Source: an uncultured Erysipelotrichaceae bacterium
GTDB taxonomy: Bacteria; Bacillota_I; Bacilli_A; RF39; UBA660
Assembly: GCA_902773365.1 (NCBI GenBank)
Contig: CACYEG010000033.1
Location: forward strand, 1-32,337
Length of the DNA: 32,337 nt
Direction of reading: 5' to 3'
Of the stretch, positions 8,222 through 15,950 are shown piece after piece; positions within the stretch are counted from its first letter, which is position 1; each line of letters starts with the position of its first letter. The translations under genes were made by a program, and so were the position numbers. The notes beneath the pieces are model-generated. The model was given only the letters and a program-made list of their open reading frames with translations. It did not search any database and was not told the origin of the DNA.

Positions 8222-8785
8222 TTAAGCTTGTGCTTGTCCATATGTTAAAGTTACAGTTAATGTCTGAGTTTGATCTGTCTCTGGTAATGAACTTTCATTT
8301 GCTGGTTCAACATAAGAAACTTTTACATGAATAGTTTCAGTGCCTTCTGGTGCTAATGCTGAGTTACCAGTTATAGTATTTGTTGCAGCTGTGTAGTTAG
8401 TACTATTATATGTAACAACATGATCTAAATAATCAATATTAGAAGTGCTCGTTAATGCGATAGTTTTAAGTATAGCATTAAAATCACCGGCATTGATTAC
8501 ATCTGCATCAAATTCATAATAGTCACCAGGTTTATTTAAAGTGACAGTATATGAAATTGAAGTAGATCCATCTGCTGGTACACTTGGAGCTGTTGTAACA
8601 GTTGCGCCATTATTATTGATATTCTTAACTTCTTTGAAGTGAACATCCCATTTAGTAGCTTTTGCAGTAACTCCTCCTGTAATTGTTAAGTTAACATCAG
8701 AGAACGCAAAACCTATCGACATAGCAACTACTGCAACTAATAAAATAGCAATAACAGCAACATAAAAAGTGTTCTTCTTTTCCAT
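8222..8785 (-). CDS. TasA/camelysin-like secreted protein
   Basis: A 187-residue exported protein, the first gene of the operon. Residues 1-30 form a SipW-type signal peptide: EKKN, a hydrophobic helix, and GFAFSD, followed by LTITGGVT at the start of the mature chain. The mature part (about 155 residues) is Thr/Val/Asn-rich, predicted beta, with no cysteine, no LPXTG motif and no C-terminal membrane helix. This resembles small TasA/CalY (camelysin) proteins that assemble as extracellular fibres, but sequence identity to TasA is not evident, so fibre formation is inferred from signal type, size and the adjacent signal peptidase. The start is ATG 8785, with a perfect AAGGAGG seven bases upstream; a TTG six bases earlier is not needed. 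The strong ribosome site suits an abundant product. Confidence 0.82.
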   Translation of the reverse strand: MEKKNTFYVAVIAILLVAVVAMSIGFAFSDVNLTITGGVTAKATKWDVHFKEVKNINNNGATVTTAPSVPADGSTSISYTVTLNKPGDYYEFDADVINAGDFNAILKTIALTSTSNIDYLDHVVTYNSTNYTAATNTITGNSALAPEGTETIHVKVSYVEPANESSLPETDQTQTLTVTLTYGQAQA

Positions 8786-8808
8786 ATTCAATCCTCCTTA
8801 TTATCTTT

Positions 8809-8836
8809 AGTATAACACAAAATAATTCAAATACAA
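8809..8836 (-). promoter_or_regulatory. Sigma-A type promoter of the surface-protein operon
   Basis: TTGTAT (8831-8836) and TATACT (8809-8814) with a 16-base spacer, placed about 24 bases before the first ATG. No operator repeat was recognised around it. Confidence 0.55.
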
Positions 8837-8855
8837 ATCATTTTTATTCATTTTA

Positions 8856-8882
8856 CAAAAAAAGCCACGCATAAAAGTGACC
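8856..8882 (-). terminator. Terminator after the ABC exporter pair
   Basis: On the minus strand GTCAC and GTGGC pair (one G-T) around an eight-base loop and are followed by seven T, directly after the stop codon of the second ABC gene. The stem is short, so leakage is possible. Confidence 0.6.
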
Positions 8883-10951
8883 TATAGTTCAAACTGTGAA
8901 TTATATAACTTTGAATAGAAGCCTTCCTTCTTCATAAGTTCATCGTGTGTTCCTTGTTCAATGATATTTCCTTCATTCATAACTAGTATTAAATCTGCAT
9001 TTTTAATAGTTGATAACCTGTGTGCAATTATAAAGCTTGTTTTGCCTTCTGTTAATTTATCCATTGCCTTTTGAACAAGTTCTTCTGTTCTTGTATCTAC
9101 GTTGCTGGTGGCTTCATCTAAAATTAAGAATGGTGCTTTTTCGATCATGCCTCTAGCAATAGTCAATAATTGCTTTTGTCCTTGACTGATTGTATCATTA
9201 TCGCCAAGTTTAGCTTCTAACTCGCCAGGTAATGTCTTAATAAAATGATCTACACCTACAGTTTTACAAGCATTCCAAATGTCTTTATCTTGTACATCAT
9301 TTTTATTAAATATTATATTTTCTTTAATAGTACCTTCAAATAGCCAAGTATCCTGTAATACCATTACAAATAAATCATGAATATTTTCTCTAGTTAAATC
9401 TTTTATGGATATGCCATCTATTATAATATCGCCAGAGTCTATTTCATAGAATTTCATTAAGAGATTTACCATTGTCGTCTTCCCAGCACCTGTTGGACCG
9501 ACAATTGCGACTTTTTGGCCACTTTTTATGAAAGCACTAAAGTCTTTTATGATCGGTTTTTCTTTATCATAACCAAATTTAACATTCTTAAATTCAATAT
9601 TTCCTTTTACATTATTTTTATCTAAATACTTTGTCAATCTCGATTCATCACTGAGATTTTGTTCATCTAAGAATTCAAATACCCTTTCTTGAGCAGCTGC
9701 GGTTGATTGTAGACCAGTTAAAGCTTGGGCTATTTGTGACAATGGATTAGTAAATAATCTTATATAAATCATGAATGCAACAATCGACCCAAATGTCGTT
9801 TTATTATTCATGACAAGAACTGCTCCTACTACGCAGACAGCAACATAGCCAAAATTGCCAATAAATCCCATAATTGGTTGCATTATGCCTGATAAGAATT
9901 GACTTTTTCTATTGCAATCGTAAAGCCTATTATTTATTTCATCAAATTCTTTTAAAGCATCTTCTTCTCCATTATAAGTTTTTACAACATTGTGTCCTGA
10001 ATATATTTCTTCTATGTGTGCATTTAAATTGCCCAACTCGTTTTGTCTTTCGATAAAATACTTCTGACTTTTCTTTAGTAAAACCGCAGAAAAAGCAAAA
10101 CCAAATATGCTTGCAAAGATTGCCGTAAAAGCCATTATCCAATTAGTTATAAACATCATAAGAATTGAACCTAAAAATAGTGTAATATTTGCAACAAGTG
10201 TAGATAGACTAGTATTCATATTCATGCCAATCGAATCTATATCATTAGTAACTCTCGATAATATGTCACCAGTTTCGTGAGTATCGAAATATTTAAGTGG
10301 CAGTTTATTTATTTTCAAACTGATATCATTTCTCAGTTTTTTGGAGTAAGCATTTGAAACTTCGGCCATAATTCTACCCTGTATATAGTTGAATAGTGAA
10401 CTCAATATATATATGATAGCTAATACTAATACTCTAATATTTATAGATTTAGTATTCATTTTGGGAATAACTAAGGTTTTAATAGATTCAGGTAACTCAT
10501 CTATTAGTTTCAATTCATTCTGTTTATTATCTTTAAGATTATTCTGTAAATCTATAAATTTTATCTGGTCATCAATAGAAATAATACTATTATTTACATT
10601 TATTTCTGTCAACAATTTTTGTTTTTCAAAAGAGTTTAAATTTGTAAAATATTCCTCAAATTCCATTGGATTTGCTAAAGAACCCTCGTAGTTTTTAAAG
10701 GCATTCCTATATATATTTATGTATACTTCCTGTAAAGCGTTTATATTGGGTTTAATCCCTGTGGTGATGATATTAGTAATGCTGGATAGTTTGCTAGGAG
10801 CAATAGTAGATAATATAGCACTAAATAATGCAAGAATAGTACATATAATTATCATTTTTCTCCATTTATCCAAGTTTTTAAATAAACGTATCATAGTTCC
10901 TTTAAAATCTTTTGATTTTAATGGTACATTCATTCCTCCTGGTCTAGGCAT
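8882..10951 (-). CDS. ABC exporter half-transporter, catalytically complete subunit with extracellular insertion
   Basis: A 689-residue protein with membrane domain and ATPase fused. The nucleotide-binding domain has Walker A GPTGAGKTT (Lys491), signature SQGQK, Walker B LILDEAT with catalytic Glu613 intact, and an H-loop (AHRLST). The first and second membrane helices are separated by about 120 mostly polar residues (about 55-175), which should form an extracellular domain like that of BmrD (673 residues). Together with the upstream gene it forms a heterodimeric exporter of the BmrCD/LmrCD/TM287-288 type; those pump drugs or lipophilic molecules, but the substrate here is unknown. The start at 10951 has AAGGAGG nine bases upstream and overlaps the previous gene by eight bases, which suggests translational coupling. 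Confidence 0.93.
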   Translation of the reverse strand: MPRPGGMNVPLKSKDFKGTMIRLFKNLDKWRKMIIICTILALFSAILSTIAPSKLSSITNIITTGIKPNINALQEVYINIYRNAFKNYEGSLANPMEFEEYFTNLNSFEKQKLLTEINVNNSIISIDDQIKFIDLQNNLKDNKQNELKLIDELPESIKTLVIPKMNTKSINIRVLVLAIIYILSSLFNYIQGRIMAEVSNAYSKKLRNDISLKINKLPLKYFDTHETGDILSRVTNDIDSIGMNMNTSLSTLVANITLFLGSILMMFITNWIMAFTAIFASIFGFAFSAVLLKKSQKYFIERQNELGNLNAHIEEIYSGHNVVKTYNGEEDALKEFDEINNRLYDCNRKSQFLSGIMQPIMGFIGNFGYVAVCVVGAVLVMNNKTTFGSIVAFMIYIRLFTNPLSQIAQALTGLQSTAAAQERVFEFLDEQNLSDESRLTKYLDKNNVKGNIEFKNVKFGYDKEKPIIKDFSAFIKSGQKVAIVGPTGAGKTTMVNLLMKFYEIDSGDIIIDGISIKDLTRENIHDLFVMVLQDTWLFEGTIKENIIFNKNDVQDKDIWNACKTVGVDHFIKTLPGELEAKLGDNDTISQGQKQLLTIARGMIEKAPFLILDEATSNVDTRTEELVQKAMDKLTEGKTSFIIAHRLSTIKNADLILVMNEGNIIEQGTHDELMKKEGFYSKLYNSQFEL

Positions 10952-12704
10952 TTTCCAATTCCTCCTTACTTAACTGTGATAGAGCAATTTCTTTATATAC
11001 TTCACAAGTTTTTAATAATTCTTTGTGTGTACCCATGCCAACACATTTACCTTTATCTAAAACGATAATTTTATCTGCATTCATTATTGTACCAATTCTT
11101 TGGGCAACTATCATAATGGTTGCATCTTTAGTATACTTTTTTAACGCTTTTCTTAGAATCGAATCTGTTTTATAATCTAAGGCAGAGAAAGAATCGTCAA
11201 ATATGTAGATCTCTGGGTCCTTTGCAATAGCTCTAGCGATCGATAACCTTTGCATCTGACCACCAGATATATTTGTTCCGCCCCTTGCAATTAAAGTATC
11301 ATACTGTTTATCCATCTTTAAAACAAAGTCTTCAGCTTGCGCTACTTTAATTGCTTCTTTAATTTTGTTTAATGGAATTACCTTTTCCCCATTGTTACCG
11401 TATGACACATTACCTCTTACTGTTTTAGTAAACATCACAGCTTTTTGAGGAATATAACCAATTTTATTATTTAAATATTTTATATTGTAATCTTTTACAT
11501 TAATCGCATCGACTAGTACTTCGCCTTCAGTTGCATCATATAATCGTGGTACTAAATTAATAAGTGTAGACTTACCAGATCCTGTCGAACCAATAAAAGC
11601 GATAGTTTCTCCTTTATTTACTGTAAAAGATATATTCTTTAGCAAGTATTCTTCTGCATCGGGATATTTAAAACTGACATTTTTAAATTCAACAACGCCT
11701 TTTAAACTTGTTTTACCTGAAAAACTACCGGGCTTCATCGAAATTTCCTCATCCAAAACAGCATTAATTCTTTTAATTGATACATTAGCCCTCGGTAATA
11801 TCATAAATATCATCGTTAACATCAAAAATGATATAATAACTTGCATGCCATAGCTGCTAAAAACTACTATGTTACTAAACATATTTATTCTTTCAATCAT
11901 TCCGCTTTTTGCTATTATGTAAGCACCAACAAAGTAAATGCCAAGTTGTTGAAAATGCATAACAAAACCCATAATTGGACTCATTAGAGCAAAAGTCCTT
12001 TGGTTTTTAAGTTGCGTATTTGTCAAATCATCATTAACTTCACTAAATCTCTCGTTTTGGAAATTCTCCGCATTAAAAGCCCTAACTACTCTTATACCTG
12101 TAATATTCTCTCTTGTTACACTATTTATTTTATCGGTAAGTTTTTGCATACGTTCAAATCTTGGCGTAACTGTTTTTATAATAATTAAATTTGTAATGAC
12201 GATTATTACTACACCGAAAGCAGTAATGAGACTTAATTCTCCGCTTTTACCCAATATTTTTAATAGAGCCCAAACTGCCATTATTGGAGACTTTATAATC
12301 ATTTGCAATCCCATACTTAAAAGCATTTCAATTTGTGTTACATCGTTTGTTGTTCTTGTAATTAAACTGCTCGTTGAAAAATTTTTAATTTCTGCAATAC
12401 CAAATTCTTCAACTTTCATGAAAATCTTTCTTCGGATATTTTTAGAAAAATTTGCGGCAAGTAAAGATGTTAAATAGCCTATTAAAACAGTCGATAGCAT
12501 ACTTATTATGGCACATACAAGCATATAAGCACCTGGCTTTAATATTCCTTTAACGCCCGTTTTTTTCATAGTTACTATTCTAGTAATTTCACTCATATAC
12601 TCCGGCAATCTTAAGTCTAGAAACACAGAAAAAACAATCAATATGACAATACACATAATAATTAAAAAATCTTTTAAAGAAAAATTTTTAAACAGTTTAA
12701 ACAT
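10944..12704 (-). CDS. ABC exporter half-transporter, degenerate-site subunit
   Basis: A 586-residue membrane-plus-ATPase protein and the partner of the following gene. The ATPase domain has Walker A GSTGSGKST (Lys378) and signature ISGGQ, but Walker B reads IFDDSFSALD: Asp504 replaces the catalytic glutamate. The switch-region histidine is also lost (AQRIGT instead of AHRLST). Asymmetry of this kind, one degenerate and one complete site, is typical of heterodimeric exporters such as TM287/288 and LmrCD. The start is ATG 12704, seven bases after AAGGAGGA; a longer frame to 12743 begins inside the preceding terminator and is rejected. The gene lies 44 bases after the zinc peptidase gene with a small hairpin between them. 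Confidence 0.93.
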   Translation of the reverse strand: MFKLFKNFSLKDFLIIMCIVILIVFSVFLDLRLPEYMSEITRIVTMKKTGVKGILKPGAYMLVCAIISMLSTVLIGYLTSLLAANFSKNIRRKIFMKVEEFGIAEIKNFSTSSLITRTTNDVTQIEMLLSMGLQMIIKSPIMAVWALLKILGKSGELSLITAFGVVIIVITNLIIIKTVTPRFERMQKLTDKINSVTRENITGIRVVRAFNAENFQNERFSEVNDDLTNTQLKNQRTFALMSPIMGFVMHFQQLGIYFVGAYIIAKSGMIERINMFSNIVVFSSYGMQVIISFLMLTMIFMILPRANVSIKRINAVLDEEISMKPGSFSGKTSLKGVVEFKNVSFKYPDAEEYLLKNISFTVNKGETIAFIGSTGSGKSTLINLVPRLYDATEGEVLVDAINVKDYNIKYLNNKIGYIPQKAVMFTKTVRGNVSYGNNGEKVIPLNKIKEAIKVAQAEDFVLKMDKQYDTLIARGGTNISGGQMQRLSIARAIAKDPEIYIFDDSFSALDYKTDSILRKALKKYTKDATIMIVAQRIGTIMNADKIIVLDKGKCVGMGTHKELLKTCEVYKEIALSQLSKEELENA

Positions 12705-12726
12705 GTAAATTTCCTCCTTTTTATGA

Positions 12727-12750
12727 AATAAAAAGGGTATCACCCCTATT
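12727..12750 (-). terminator. Short terminator or attenuator between the zinc peptidase and ABC genes
   Basis: On the minus strand AGGGGT-GAT-ACCCTT can form a six-pair stem with a three-base loop, followed by TTTATTT. It begins at the stop codon of the peptidase gene and ends just before the ABC gene's ribosome site, so partial read-through probably expresses the ABC genes. Confidence 0.5.
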
Positions 12751-13435
12751 AGTTATCTCTATTTCTGCCATAGATAAGTATCAATCTTAAAATACTAAGC
12801 GCTGCACTTAAAACTCCTGCTACATAGGTTAAGGCTGCAGCCCTTAATACTTTTTTGCTGCCAGATACTTCTTCGCTATTTAACAAATTTAAATTTTGTA
12901 ACTCTATTAAAGCACGTCTAGAAGCATCTATTTCAACTGGTAAAGTTACAAGTTGAAATAAAAGTATGGCACTTTCTAAGATTATTCCAGTCCAAATAAG
13001 ATTTAAGCTTTGCATTACAATACCTATGACAATTACAATGTATCCAACTCTTGATGAAATGTTGACAATTGGTACTATCTTTGATCTAATTCTCATAAAT
13101 GTATATCCAACTTTATCTTGAATAGCGTGTCCACACTCATGAGCTGCAACAGAAACAGAACTAATCGACTCTCCGTGAAAGACCTCACTAGATAGTCTTA
13201 TCACTTTTCTACTTGGATCATAATGATCAGTAAGATTACCTTTAGTCTCTACTATATATATGTCATTTAATCCGTTTTTATCCAATATTTCCTGAGCTGC
13301 TTCTCTTCCCGTTATTCCTTTTTTTGTAGATACCTTAGAAAATCTACTATAGTTAAACTTTACATAAAGACTTGCACCTAATGTGATAATTAATGTTATT
13401 AATGTAATTCCATAATATATTATATAATCGTTCAT
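12749..13435 (-). CDS. YugP-like membrane zinc metallopeptidase
   Basis: A 228-residue membrane protein of the YugP / Zn_peptidase_2 family. It has an N-terminal helix (about residues 5-22), the zinc-binding motif HECGH (His99, Glu100, His103), and three hydrophobic segments in the second half. The region after the motif includes LPVEIDASRRAL, a conserved stretch of this family that supplies further active-site residues. Substrates are not established. The start is ATG 13435 with GGAGG four bases upstream; a TTG 18 bases earlier overlaps the leader and is rejected. It has its own promoter after the ftsZ terminator and may be co-transcribed with the ABC exporter genes. Confidence 0.88.
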   Translation of the reverse strand: MNDYIIYYGITLITLIITLGASLYVKFNYSRFSKVSTKKGITGREAAQEILDKNGLNDIYIVETKGNLTDHYDPSRKVIRLSSEVFHGESISSVSVAAHECGHAIQDKVGYTFMRIRSKIVPIVNISSRVGYIVIVIGIVMQSLNLIWTGIILESAILLFQLVTLPVEIDASRRALIELQNLNLLNSEEVSGSKKVLRAAALTYVAGVLSAALSILRLILIYGRNRDN

Positions 13436-13463
13436 AAATCCTCCTATATCCAATAATAATGAT

Positions 13464-13492
13464 ATTATATAATATTATATTTTACTATGCAA
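13464..13492 (-). promoter_or_regulatory. Sigma-A type promoter for the zinc peptidase gene
   Basis: TTGCAT (13487-13492) and TATAAT (13464-13469), 17-base spacer, about 30 bases before the ATG at 13435. Confidence 0.55.
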
Positions 13493-13502
13493 CTTCTCTT
13501 TA

Positions 13503-13535
13503 AATTAAAAAAAGTGTTAACATCGTCAACACTTT
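13503..13535 (-). terminator. Rho-independent terminator after ftsZ
   Basis: AAAGTGTTGAC and GTTAACACTTT form an 11-pair stem (one G-T) around a three-base loop on the minus strand, followed by a run of T. It lies 12 bases after the ftsZ stop codon. Confidence 0.85.
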
Positions 13536-13546
13536 AAATAATCTTT

Positions 13547-14590
13547 TTAATAATCTCTATCTCTTAAGAATGGAGGTAAATCGAAATCGTCTTCTCTACT
13601 CTTTATTGTTTCTTTATTTTTGTTAGGGGTTTCGTCAGATTCTAAATCATCAAATCCTGTTGCAATAACAGTGACTATTACTTCATCAGTTAGGTTTTCG
13701 TTGATAACAACACCAAATATTGTATTGATATCAGTATTAGCGGATTCTCTTACTACATCTACAGCTTCTTCGGCTTCTATAAGTGTAAGTGACTTGCCAC
13801 CAGTTACATTGATAATTGCATCTGTTGCACCTTCTATACTTGTTTCAAGTAGTGGACTAGATACTGCGGCTTTAGCAGCTTCAAGGGCCCTATTCTCGCC
13901 AACTCCTAAGCCAATTCCAATCATTGCATTTCCGCGTTTTTCCATAACAGCTTTAACATCAGCGAAGTCTAGGTTAATTAAACCCGTTACAGCAATTAAA
14001 TCACTAATTGATTGTACTCCCCTATGAAGTACATTATCTACTTCTTTGAATGCATCTTCAAATTGTGTAGATTTATCGATGATGTCTCTCAATTTATCGT
14101 TTGGAATAACTATAAGTGTATCGACATGTTTTTTAAGTTCTTCAACACCCTTGATAGCTTGTTCCATTCTTCTATTACCTTCGAATCTAAATGGCTTTGT
14201 AACAATTCCCACAGTAAGAGCTCCTAAACTTTGAGCGATTTCTGCGACGATTGGCGCACCACCTGTTCCGGTTCCACCACCCATTCCGCAAGTTACAAAT
14301 ACCATATCGGCACCCTTAAGTGCTTCTTCGATTTCCGATTTGCTCTCAAGAGCTGATTCTTTTCCAACTTCTGGTTTAGTACCTGCTCCAAGTCCGTTAG
14401 TAATAGTAGCTCCTATTTGTAATTTAACTGGTGCTTTTGAACTGTTTAAAACCTGTAAATCTGTATTAGCAACTATGAAATCGACACCTTTTACCCCAGA
14501 TTCTATCATTCTATTGACGGCATTACATCCACCGCCACCTATACCAATAACCTTAATCTTAGCGATTTGGTTCATCTCTAATCCATTCAT
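13547..14590 (-). CDS. ftsZ: Cell division protein FtsZ
   Basis: The tubulin-like GTPase that polymerises into the Z-ring at mid-cell and recruits the division machinery. The 347-residue protein shows the N-terminal nucleotide-binding start KVIGIGGGGCNAVNRM, the tubulin signature GGGTGTG (residues 104-110), and the T7-loop catalytic pattern NLDFAD. A short acidic/polar linker follows the C-terminal domain, then the conserved tail DLPPFLRDRDY that binds FtsA and other partners. The start at 14590 has AGGAG nine bases upstream. It follows ftsA by 12 bases and is closed by a strong terminator, so ftsA-ftsZ is a two-gene operon. The linker is short (about 20-25 residues). Confidence 0.99.
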   Translation of the reverse strand: MNGLEMNQIAKIKVIGIGGGGCNAVNRMIESGVKGVDFIVANTDLQVLNSSKAPVKLQIGATITNGLGAGTKPEVGKESALESKSEIEEALKGADMVFVTCGMGGGTGTGGAPIVAEIAQSLGALTVGIVTKPFRFEGNRRMEQAIKGVEELKKHVDTLIVIPNDKLRDIIDKSTQFEDAFKEVDNVLHRGVQSISDLIAVTGLINLDFADVKAVMEKRGNAMIGIGLGVGENRALEAAKAAVSSPLLETSIEGATDAIINVTGGKSLTLIEAEEAVDVVRESANTDINTIFGVVINENLTDEVIVTVIATGFDDLESDETPNKNKETIKSREDDFDLPPFLRDRDY

Positions 14591-14602
14591 ATATACATTC
14601 TC

Positions 14603-15844
14603 CTAACTATCAAAAAAGTATCCAAAAACCTTGCCCAACAAAGAAGTGTTTCCACTTATTTTGTTATCTTTATTATTCATTTTTTCTATTTCACTATCTT
14701 TAAATATTGAAAATACTATACCCCTTAAAGCAGTTTTTTCTTCAAAGTATTTAAGTATTCCAATGGCGCTTGCATATGAGTTGTCTCTTGCTCCTAAAAT
14801 GTTTAAGGATCCAACTCTACTACCTTTACCCAAGACTTTTTCCATCGTAAGATTAAAATCTTTGAGTTCAGTCAATCCTCCTGTTACAATTATATAACTA
14901 ATTTCTTTTTTTGTTAAGATATTTATTTGCTTTTTAGCTAAATTTAGTATTTCTTCAATCCTACTCTCTGCAATTGAACTGACATCGTATTGATTCAATT
15001 CAATCTCAACCTGATCTAATGAAACCACTTTTCTTACTTCATGTAGATTTGCAAGTTCTACTGATCCAAGAGCGATATCTCGATATATTTCTTTGCTAGC
15101 CTTAAAATCAATTTTATTCAAGAAAGCAATATCACGTATAATGTTTTCTCCGCCAATTTTATAGGTTTTATTGTTTGCAAGTATTCCACGGTTAAATATT
15201 GAAATGCTCGTTCTTTCATGCCCTATATTTATAATAGCTCCTGCCTCATTATCTAAATCTACATCTTTAAATGAATAATAATCACCCAATGCATTTGGTA
15301 TTATATCCACAATCTTTAAACCACTATCAGAAGCAGCTTTCATTATTGAAGAAATATAATCTTTTGGGGTTGTAATAACAATGGATTGTACACCAAGATG
15401 AGTACTTTTCATTCCTTTTGGATCTTTTGTGACTCTTTCATCGTCTAAAATAAATCTAATTGGAATTACTCCCAATAATACAAAACCTTCATCGATTAGA
15501 CCTGATGCACTTTTTTTAATAACTTCTTCTATATCAGTTCCGTTAATAATATATTCGTCGTTTCTTATGTCAATTAATCCTGTAGCTTTAATTAGCTTTG
15601 CGTTTTGCATATTGACACCAAGTATAGACTTTTTAATATCTATGCCTATAGTACAAGAAGCCGCACTAACAGCTGATTTAATCGCACCACTTAACTTTTC
15701 TATATCGGTTACTTTTCCGTTTTCTATTCCGGAAGAATTAACTTTATTTGCACTTAAAATGTGAAGTTTACCTTCAATGAACTCCCCAATTACTAATTTA
15801 ATTGTATCACAGCCAATATCAATACTCGAAACTATTTTTCTCAT
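14603..15844 (-). CDS. ftsA: Cell division protein FtsA
   Basis: The actin-like membrane tether of FtsZ. The 413-residue protein starts KIVSSIDIGCDTIKLVIGEF, the phosphate-1 motif of the actin/Hsp70 ATPase fold, has the SHS2/1C-domain region in the first half and a phosphate-2/adenosine region later (IIVTGGLTELKD). The last residues, LLGKVFGYFFDS, form a short amphipathic helix expected to bind the membrane. The start is ATG 15844 with GGAG eight bases upstream; a GTG nine bases earlier overlaps that site and is rejected. It has a good promoter of its own directly upstream and is followed by ftsZ after 12 bases. Confidence 0.95.
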   Translation of the reverse strand: MRKIVSSIDIGCDTIKLVIGEFIEGKLHILSANKVNSSGIENGKVTDIEKLSGAIKSAVSAASCTIGIDIKKSILGVNMQNAKLIKATGLIDIRNDEYIINGTDIEEVIKKSASGLIDEGFVLLGVIPIRFILDDERVTKDPKGMKSTHLGVQSIVITTPKDYISSIMKAASDSGLKIVDIIPNALGDYYSFKDVDLDNEAGAIINIGHERTSISIFNRGILANNKTYKIGGENIIRDIAFLNKIDFKASKEIYRDIALGSVELANLHEVRKVVSLDQVEIELNQYDVSSIAESRIEEILNLAKKQINILTKKEISYIIVTGGLTELKDFNLTMEKVLGKGSRVGSLNILGARDNSYASAIGILKYFEEKTALRGIVFSIFKDSEIEKMNNKDNKISGNTSLLGKVFGYFFDS

Positions 15845-15874
15845 ATCAAACACTCCACTTTTATAATTAAGCTA

Positions 15875-15903
15875 ATTATACTATAAATAGTCTACAATGT
15901 AAA
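15875..15903 (-). promoter_or_regulatory. Sigma-A type promoter for ftsA-ftsZ
   Basis: TTTACA (15898-15903) and a perfect TATAAT (15875-15880) with a 17-base spacer; expected start near 15868, about 24 bases before the ftsA ATG. Confidence 0.7.
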
Positions 15904-15923
15904 ACAAATTTCTCTAATCAACC

Positions 15924-15950
15924 ATAAAAAAACTAGAGAACACTAATTTT
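15924..15950 (-). terminator. Terminator after the coiled-coil gene
   Basis: AAATTAG and CTAGTTT pair on the minus strand (one T-G) around a six-base loop, followed by more T. The stem is weak and overlaps the stop codon at 15943. An alternative pairing TTCTCTA/TAGAGAA also exists. Confidence 0.5.

Noticed and set aside
13620..14027. A 135-codon open frame on the plus strand opposite ftsZ
   Set aside because: It lies wholly antisense to a conserved gene, has no ribosome site, and its Ser/Thr/Ile-rich translation is what the complement of an AT-rich gene produces. The same holds for the other antisense frames in the window.
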